Positions 61,801-64,000 of a stretch of DNA of 64,000 nucleotides are shown here, piece by piece. The first letter of the stretch is position 1; the number at the start of each line of letters is the position of its first letter. The translations under genes were made by a program, and so were the position numbers. A model generated the notes under the pieces. It had not been told where the DNA came from. It searched no databases and was given only the letters and a program-made list of their open reading frames with translations. Origin of the DNA: Dromaius novaehollandiae (taxonomy: Eukaryota > Chordata > Aves > Casuariiformes > Dromaiidae); assembly GCF_036370855.1 (NCBI RefSeq), contig NC_088102.1, forward strand, positions 19,449,001 to 19,513,000, given 5' to 3'.

Positions 61801-62581
61801 CTTCTAGTTTCCTAGCAGGGTCCACATAATCGGTAGTGTTCCAGGAGAAAAAAAAAATCTATTTCTTACTGAGTTTTTTTCTAATCCTTTCCAGGGAAGA
61901 GAAGTCTGAGCAGCTTGTGGACTCTAAACATGAAGTTGAACAGCACATCCTAGAGCTGCAAAAAGTAAAGCAAGAGGTAAGGTGACCTTGTTTGACTGAC
62001 AGGCTTCCTAATTTAAAAACATCTTTTTCAATGTGAGCATAAAAATACTGCTCCATATTTTTTTTTTAATGAAGAATCAAGTTAGTCCAGCAAGCTGTTT
62101 GACCAGTATGACTGTGGTATAGCAGTGCTACACTTCTTACTTAACTGGTGAGAGCAGTCTCATCTGTTTAGCTTGCAAACAGTCCCGTAATACCTGAAGC
62201 ATATACAGCATCAGGGACTGAATATGTCTGAGTCCCAGCAGGCTGAGGAACCTCTTAGTCTTGTAGAGAACTGACTGGCTAATAGGAGAATTCTCTCATT
62301 CCTGAACCAAAGGAGGATTATTTGCTCTCCGTTCATGCCTGCTCTTAAAAAAAATTGGATAGTTTAAAGAATGTTCTTTTAAGTATTAATTTAGTTTTTT
62401 GCCTCTCTCTCACTTCTCTCAGAATATCCACTTAGCCTCAGATGCTCGCTGTGCCCGAGCATACAGAGATGAGCTGGACTCCCTGAGAGAGAGGGCAAAC
62501 CGTGTGGAGAGACTTGAGATGGAACTTGTCCGGTGCAAAGAGAAACTTCATGACATGGATTTTTACAAAGCTCGTATGGAG
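9973..62581 (+). CDS. CCDC88C: CCDC88C (DAPLE), 5' coding part, ten exons, 3' truncated by the window
   Basis: Joining 9973-10032, 10410-10510, 19306-19414, 50010-50079, 57434-57492, 59201-59284, 60224-60364, 61111-61295, 61895-61976 and 62423-62581 gives 350 codons with no stop and consistent splice phases. Residues 1 to about 160 form the HOOK domain, about 162-208 its C-terminal extension, about 220-250 a Ser-Pro rich linker, and from about 250 charged heptad sequence begins the coiled coil. DAPLE is a cytosolic scaffold that binds Dishevelled and activates G-alpha-i in non-canonical Wnt signalling and planar polarity; HOOK domains of this family contact dynein light intermediate chain. 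The G-alpha-binding motif and C-terminal PDZ ligand lie in later exons outside the window. The N-terminus begins [20 protein letters not shown], matching recalled human CCDC88C; CCDC88A starts differently. The ATG at 9973 has A at -3 and G at +4. Orthology is from memory of the family, without alignment. Confidence 0.95.
10033..10409 (+). other. CCDC88C: CCDC88C intron 1 (377 bp)
   Basis: Short GC-rich intron with GTGAGT donor and GGCAG acceptor, wholly inside the CpG island. Besides the MYB-like palindrome it holds closely spaced G runs on the plus strand (about 10268-10308) that could form a G-quadruplex in DNA or in the nascent RNA. Confidence 0.9.
10236..10255. promoter_or_regulatory. Palindromic MYB-like site in intron 1
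   Basis: CCGTTAACGCCCGTTAACGG: two 9-bp arms (10236-10244 and 10247-10255) in perfect inverted repeat around a 2-bp spacer. Each arm holds a MYB-type core, YAACGG, on opposite strands, and a GTTAAC hexamer. It lies 200 bp after exon 1 within the CpG island, so it could act as a downstream promoter element (inference). Confidence 0.45.
10410..10510 (+). CDS. CCDC88C: CCDC88C exon 2 (residues 21-54, HOOK domain)
   Basis: Acceptor GCCGGCAG|GTG and donor AT|GTAAGT; 101 nt, starting in phase 0 and splitting Ile54 after two bases. It encodes VKTFGPLG and the [13 protein letters not shown] helix of the HOOK domain. The AT of codon 54 joins the first A of exon 3 to make Ile, followed by DPRPTNQR as in other CCDC88C proteins. 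Confidence 0.95.
15676..15714. other. 15-bp stem, 9-nt loop inverted repeat
   Basis: Arms ATTTGTGAAGAGTTT (15676-15690) and AAACTCTTCGCAAAT (15700-15714) pair over 15 positions, 14 Watson-Crick plus one G-U if transcribed from the plus strand. The loop is CTTTGAGTA. The stem is shorter than a typical pre-miRNA and does not extend with flanking bases. Confidence 0.5.
16575..16619. repeat. T45 homopolymer
   Basis: An uninterrupted run of about 45 T. No recognisable retroposed copy sits on its 16620 side, so it could be an expanded slippage tract or an old minus-strand poly(A). The exact length is prone to sequencing error. Confidence 0.9.
18598..18617. repeat. C20 homopolymer
   Basis: Twenty consecutive C on the plus strand in intron 2. 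Such G/C homopolymers are typical assembly weak points and can form G4 or i-motif structures. Confidence 0.9.
19306..19414 (+). CDS. CCDC88C: CCDC88C exon 3 (residues 54-90, HOOK domain)
   Basis: 109 nt, beginning with the last base of codon 54 and ending in phase 0 at CAG|GTGAGA. It encodes [20 protein letters not shown] followed by [16 protein letters not shown], the central helices of the HOOK domain and diagnostic of the CCDC88 family. Asp-Pro-Arg-Pro-Thr-Asn fits CCDC88C rather than CCDC88A. Confidence 0.95.
19700..19712. repeat. C13 homopolymer
   Basis: Thirteen consecutive C in intron 3, about 290 bp after exon 3. Confidence 0.9.
25829..25915 (+). repeat. MIR-like (CORE/tRNA-derived SINE) remnant
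   Basis: The order of words GGCTAGGATTCAGGAGA, CCACTGACTT and GCATGACCT follows the middle part of ancient MIR elements. It is strongly diverged and has no flanking repeat. The identification is by eye and needs a repeat-library comparison. Confidence 0.4.
28106..28125. other. 20-bp near-perfect palindrome
   Basis: Arms CACTCCTTT (28106-28114) and AAAGGAGTG (28117-28125) around a 2-bp AA spacer, next to a second CCTTTTAAAGG-like palindrome at about 28098. Possibly cruciform-forming; no function is assigned. Confidence 0.5.
29688..29732. repeat. A-rich simple repeat with CAAA units
   Basis: About 45 bp of A runs broken by single C bases, including several CAAA units. It could be the decayed tail of a plus-strand retroposed copy, but no source sequence is recognisable upstream. 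Confidence 0.8.
32725..32790 (+). repeat. MIR-like SINE remnant with A- and B-box traces
   Basis: GTAGCTGAGAGCACTTGCCT followed by ACCTGTGATTTAATTCCCAG and TGTTGCC follows the tRNA-derived head of MIR-type SINEs: an A-box-like start and a B-box-like block about 35 nt later. Old and degenerate; called by eye. Confidence 0.45.
33304..33343. repeat. Exact 20-bp tandem duplication
   Basis: CACATTTTGGAAGCTTGCAG occurs twice head to tail (33304-33323 and 33324-33343) without a mismatch. It is a recent slippage or repair duplication in intron 3. Confidence 0.9.
35275..35375 (-). repeat. MIR-like SINE remnant, minus strand
   Basis: The minus strand reads GCAGTCCAATGGTTAACGC then GTTTGGATTCTTGGGC, resembling tRNA-type A and B boxes, followed by CTTCCTGAACC as in the MIR body. 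It does not fold into a complete tRNA. Called by eye. Confidence 0.35.
38320..38335. repeat. T16 homopolymer
   Basis: Poly(T) run in intron 3 with no recognisable element beside it. Confidence 0.85.
39851..39953. repeat. Compound (GT)n/(AT)n microsatellite, about 100 bp
   Basis: Starts as GT repeats, moves through TATG units and ends in TA-rich repeats. Alternating purine-pyrimidine sequence of this length can adopt Z-DNA (GT part) or cruciforms (AT part) and is likely highly variable in length. Confidence 0.95.
43823..43850. repeat. A28 homopolymer
   Basis: An uninterrupted poly(A) run. No recognised retroposed gene precedes it on the plus strand, though a short inverted match (GTCTTTA before, TAAAGAC after) brackets it. 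Confidence 0.9.
44281..44336. repeat. (TG)n(TA)n microsatellite
   Basis: TG repeats preceded by a G-rich GGGGGTGGGGG stretch and followed by about 40 bp of TA repeats. Length-unstable simple sequence. Confidence 0.9.
44887..45003. other. Nested inverted repeat in intron 3
   Basis: An inner pair AGCCAAGCAAT (44947-44957) and ATTGCTTGGCT (44971-44981) is a perfect 11-bp stem with a 13-nt loop. An outer pair GGCCATTGTGATT (44887-44899) and AATTACAATGGCC (44991-45003) matches at 12 of 13 positions, the exception being a possible G-U pair. It is not simple sequence. It could be a remnant of a palindromic mobile element, a structured RNA or a conserved regulatory block. Confidence 0.5.
48243..48282. 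repeat. Interrupted T23-G-T16 tract
   Basis: Two T runs separated by one G. On the minus strand this is a poly(A)-like end to the sequence at 48283-48710, which holds a long but unrecognised minus-strand frame. Confidence 0.9.
49526..49558 (-). other. Potential G-quadruplex, minus strand
   Basis: C7, C4, C4, CCC and CCC runs on the plus strand give five G runs on the minus (template) strand with loops of 1 to 7 nt, about 450 bp before exon 4. Confidence 0.5.
50010..50079 (+). CDS. CCDC88C: CCDC88C exon 4 (residues 91-114, HOOK domain)
   Basis: 70 nt from TTTAG|GAG to TCTG|GTGAGT, leaving one base of Gly114. It encodes [20 protein letters not shown] and PLS, matching CCDC88C; CCDC88A has a different residue pattern here (from memory). 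This small exon lies far from its neighbours (30.6 and 7.4 kb). Confidence 0.95.
50341..50410 (-). repeat. MIR-like SINE remnant, minus strand
   Basis: AAGTGACTTCCTCAGTGTTA, GGAAGTCCATAGCACAGCTG and AGAATTG follow the reverse complement of the MIR body, which usually reads as a block around CACACAG, GTGGCAGAGCTG and GAATT. Diverged; called by eye. Confidence 0.45.
52220..52920. other. Purine-rich segment within intron 4
   Basis: For about 700 bp the plus strand is dominated by A and G (many GAGAG, AGGAGG and GGAGAGG words), while the rest of the intron is T-rich. Open frames here have no recognisable family. It may be an old insertion or a polypurine regulatory tract; I cannot tell which. 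Confidence 0.4.
53357..53378 (-). other. Short-loop G-quadruplex motif, minus strand
   Basis: The plus strand reads CCC-A-CCCCCC-T-CCCCCC-T-CCCC, so the minus strand has four G runs joined by single-base loops, the most stable parallel quadruplex class. Confidence 0.6.
54016..54035 (+). other. Short-loop G-quadruplex motif, plus strand
   Basis: G6-T-G4-T-G4-T-G3 with single-T loops. Being on the sense strand it would also be present in the pre-mRNA of intron 4, so an RNA quadruplex is possible. Confidence 0.65.
56333..56348. repeat. A16 homopolymer
   Basis: Poly(A) run in intron 4 with no clear source element upstream. Confidence 0.85.
57434..57492 (+). CDS. CCDC88C: CCDC88C exon 5 (residues 114-133, HOOK domain)
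   Basis: 59 nt starting with the last two bases of Gly114 and ending CAG|GTAAAT in phase 0. It encodes [19 protein letters not shown], the leucine-rich helix and the conserved GCAVQ of the HOOK domain. If the following intron were retained, translation would run 41 codons further before a stop. Confidence 0.95.
57493..59200 (+). other. CCDC88C: CCDC88C intron 5 (1.7 kb)
   Basis: GTAAAT donor and TTTTAACAG acceptor. Contains a CAAA-rich simple repeat (about 58562-58594) and an AT-rich unique block at about 58780-58890 with an inverted pair AAATGTAAA/TTTACATTT (58823-58831 and 58848-58856). No exon seen. Confidence 0.85.
59201..59284 (+). CDS. CCDC88C: CCDC88C exon 6 (residues 134-161, end of HOOK domain)
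   Basis: 84 nt, phase 0 at both ends (ACAG|TGT and GAG|GTAGGA). It encodes [20 protein letters not shown] and AIVAHIQE. This stretch is close to invariant in the family and joins directly to VTHNQENVF in exon 7. Because it is in phase at both ends, skipping it would keep the frame. Confidence 0.95.
59285..60223 (+). other. CCDC88C: CCDC88C intron 6 (939 bp)
   Basis: GTAGGA donor and TTCTCAG acceptor. It ends with a short (GTT)n tract at about 60197-60212 just before the acceptor's pyrimidine stretch. Contains A10-type runs; no gene. Confidence 0.85.
60224..60364 (+). CDS. CCDC88C: CCDC88C exon 7 (residues 162-208)
   Basis: 141 nt, phase 0 at both ends. It encodes [20 protein letters not shown], then [12 protein letters not shown] and [13 protein letters not shown], the conserved segment C-terminal to the HOOK core. 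The donor is the weak GAA|GTATGA; intron retention would give Val and then an immediate TGA. The exon join is supported because [11 protein letters not shown] follows in exon 8 as in CCDC88C orthologues. Confidence 0.93.
60365..61110 (+). other. CCDC88C: CCDC88C intron 7 (746 bp)
   Basis: GTATGA donor and CTGTTTCCAG acceptor. T-rich; nothing else recognised. Confidence 0.85.
61111..61295 (+). CDS. CCDC88C: CCDC88C exon 8 (residues 209-270, Ser-Pro linker and coiled-coil start)
   Basis: 185 nt from CCAG|GTGATT to CT|GTGAGT, splitting Leu270 after two bases. It opens with [12 protein letters not shown], then a low-complexity linker (residues about 221-246) with four Ser-Pro pairs (S227, S233, S237, S242), then [19 protein letters not shown], the first coiled-coil helix. 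The linker is the most variable part of this region in the family and is probably disordered. Its Ser-Pro pairs are candidate proline-directed kinase sites. Confidence 0.94.
61296..61894 (+). other. CCDC88C: CCDC88C intron 8 (599 bp)
   Basis: GTGAGT donor and CTTTCCAG acceptor; short T-rich intron, no other feature seen. Confidence 0.85.
61895..61976 (+). CDS. CCDC88C: CCDC88C exon 9 (residues 270-297, coiled coil)
   Basis: 82 nt starting with the last base of Leu270 and ending GAG|GTAAGG in phase 0. It encodes [20 protein letters not shown] and LQKVKQE, a charged heptad pattern continuing the coiled coil. Confidence 0.94.
61977..62422 (+). other. CCDC88C: CCDC88C intron 9 (446 bp)
   Basis: GTAAGG donor and CTTCTCTCAG acceptor with a good pyrimidine tract. 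Nothing else recognised. Confidence 0.85.
62423..62581 (+). CDS. CCDC88C: CCDC88C exon 10 (residues 298-350, coiled coil), last exon in window
   Basis: 159 nt, beginning AAT (N298) in phase 0. It encodes [35 protein letters not shown] and [11 protein letters not shown]. Orthologues continue with ELRED, so the exon should end after GAG at 62581. The bases that follow are GCAAGT, a non-canonical GC donor with otherwise perfect consensus. Read-through would add 14 residues before a stop at 62621-62623. The next coding exon is beyond 64000. Confidence 0.9.
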
Positions 62582-64000
62582 GCAAGTAGAGATCAGGAAG
62601 AAGATTTGCTGAGTAATCCTTAATGTTCGGCTTTTGCTGTGTTACCAGTTCATGTGTCATTTGTCATCGAGCTGACTGTAGCAAAAGATCAGAGGAAGTG
62701 GAAATTTCATAACGTTCATCTTAGGTATTGGTTTAGCAGCATTAAAAATTCTTTTGGTGGCAAGTAAGACTTGGTGCACAGAAAAAGTACTCATTAGTTT
62801 TAGTAAAATCTGCTAGTTCAGCATTACGTGGCTAAACAGGACAGACCTTTTCTGGAGGCTGCTTCTAGAGGATTTAAGTCTAGCCTTGCAAATTTACTGT
62901 AAATAAAATGTTTTTTTGTTCGCACTTGATCCTTTGACTAGCATTTTAATTGTCATGTATAAGTTAATTAAATGAATGGCTGAATGTTCTTCCTTAGGGG
63001 TCTGTAGCAGCTGCAGCTGTTGTCCAAGTGGCTGGGCATTTTTAAGCATGACCTCAGATGACAAATTCTAGGCACCCCTTTCTGCACCCGTTGCTTGTAG
63101 TAGAAAGGAGAGAATGTTTGGATCTTCCCTGGTGCCCTGAGCAGAGGACATCAGTGAGAAACCTATGCCTTTGTTCCAATAGTAATGCTACTTATCAACT
63201 TAGTCACCTGCAGCTGTGCCCATCCTGGAATCATAGAATAATTTAGGTTGGAAGAGACTTTGGAGGCATCTAGTCAAACCCGCTGCTCAAAGCATGGCTA
63301 ATTTTAAAGTTAGATCAGGTTGCTCTTGTTTTCCATCCTTTCAGTCCTTTGAGCCCCTCTCACCTAAACTGTCAATAACACCACTTAAGTGATACTTCAG
63401 CCAAAGTCAGATGGATATCCAGGCTTTCAAAACACATTGAGGTTCTGTAGTTTACCCCCTCACTATAATTAGGTAAAATCCGAGGTCTGAGAGAGAAGAG
63501 TGATCCTGAAACTCGTGTTCACCAGGCCTCTGGCTAAGAACACATGCCTTATTTCTGCTATAATAAATATTGCTTTGTAGGCATTTTTTTTTCCTCTCTA
63601 ACCTAGGGCGCCAGCTAGATGCTGCTTCTTACAAATAGATTCACTAAGACAACTGATTATTAAATCTAGTAATATCCTACAAAAGCCTGTCTCTTCTCTC
63701 AGTAATTCCCAGTTTACCTTAGGGAGTTTGAAGCTCTGTCTGTCTCTATCTTCCTCTCTAAAGCTGGCAGATCAGTCATGCGTTAACCTGGCATACTAGC
63801 TAGCAGTGCGGCATCCTGATGTTTCCCTTTTGGCAGTGTACTAGTTGTTCACCTTCTATCTGCTGCTCAGTGAATGTAGCTGGAGCTAGAGGAGGACAGT
63901 GTTTAGTCTTATCTTCATCTGAAAGGAAGGGAGTAGCTATTGCTGCTCCTGAGTTTTCAGACTTTTTACTTGTCCTAGAACCAGCAGTCTCCTGCTCTGT
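62582..64000 (+). other. CCDC88C: CCDC88C intron 10, partial, GC donor
   Basis: Starts GCAAGT and continues to the window edge. It contains the CR1 fragment at 63229 and otherwise unremarkable sequence. I found no further coding exon that would continue ELREDN. Confidence 0.75.
63229..63345 (-). mobile_element. CR1 LINE 3'-end fragment, minus strand
   Basis: The plus strand reads AATCATAGAATAATTTAGGT, TGGAAGAGACTTTGGAGGCA, TCTAGTCAAACCC and GCTGCTCAAAGCA. This is the reverse complement of the CR1 3' end, whose terminal repeat is ATTCTATG-like. The copy is short and diverged, lacks any coding part and cannot move. A weaker match (GGATATCCAGGCTTTC) near 63413 suggests it may extend further with a gap. 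CR1 is the dominant LINE of birds and other sauropsids, the main clue to the host group. Confidence 0.75.

Noticed and set aside
9973..62581. Identity as CCDC88A (Girdin), CCDC88B or a HOOK1-3 gene
   Set aside because: The N-terminus [12 protein letters not shown], the DPRPTNQR and [11 protein letters not shown] motifs and the Ser-Pro linker agree with CCDC88C. Girdin begins differently and lacks these, and HOOK1-3 lack the CCDC88 linker pattern.
1..64000. A prokaryote-type undescribed system (CRISPR, defence island, phage, operon)
   Set aside because: Exon-intron structure, CpG island, LINE and SINE remnants and microsatellites show vertebrate nuclear DNA. There are no spaced repeats or gene clusters of that type.

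Overview
The window reads as vertebrate nuclear DNA, most likely from a bird or another sauropsid. It is intron-rich, with one spliced protein gene, one CpG island, a decayed CR1-type LINE fragment near the right end (about 63229), several faint MIR-like SINE remnants, and many microsatellites and homopolymer runs. There is no operon structure, CRISPR array, phage or plasmid sequence. The species cannot be named from the sequence alone.

The gene is the 5' part of CCDC88C (DAPLE, Dishevelled-associating protein), on the plus strand. Ten coding exons splice in frame to 350 codons (1050 nt) starting at the ATG at 9973. They cover the N-terminal HOOK domain, a Ser-Pro rich linker and the start of the long coiled coil. 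The family protein is about 2000 residues, so roughly the first sixth is here; the rest lies beyond 64000. The paralogue CCDC88A (Girdin) fits much less well.

Layout: 1-9040 is AT-rich upstream sequence with no gene I can name, but with a probable protein-derived relic on the minus strand (3972-4398). 9040-10420 is the CpG-island promoter, which holds exons 1 and 2, two short upstream ORFs and a palindromic MYB-like site in intron 1. Intron 2 is 8.8 kb and intron 3 is 30.6 kb; introns 4 and 5 are 7.4 and 1.7 kb; exons 6 to 10 are then clustered within 3.4 kb. Nine introns are complete in the window. Eight have GT-AG borders, and intron 10, open at the window edge, appears to use a GC donor.

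I found no undescribed multi-gene system. The observations most worth following are the GC donor of intron 10, the paired strong-context uORFs, the MYB-like palindrome, the frame-broken relic at 3972-4398, a nested inverted repeat in intron 3 (44887-45003), and short-loop G-quadruplex motifs on opposite strands of intron 4. Orthology, conservation and repeat-family statements come from recall and reading by eye, not from searches.
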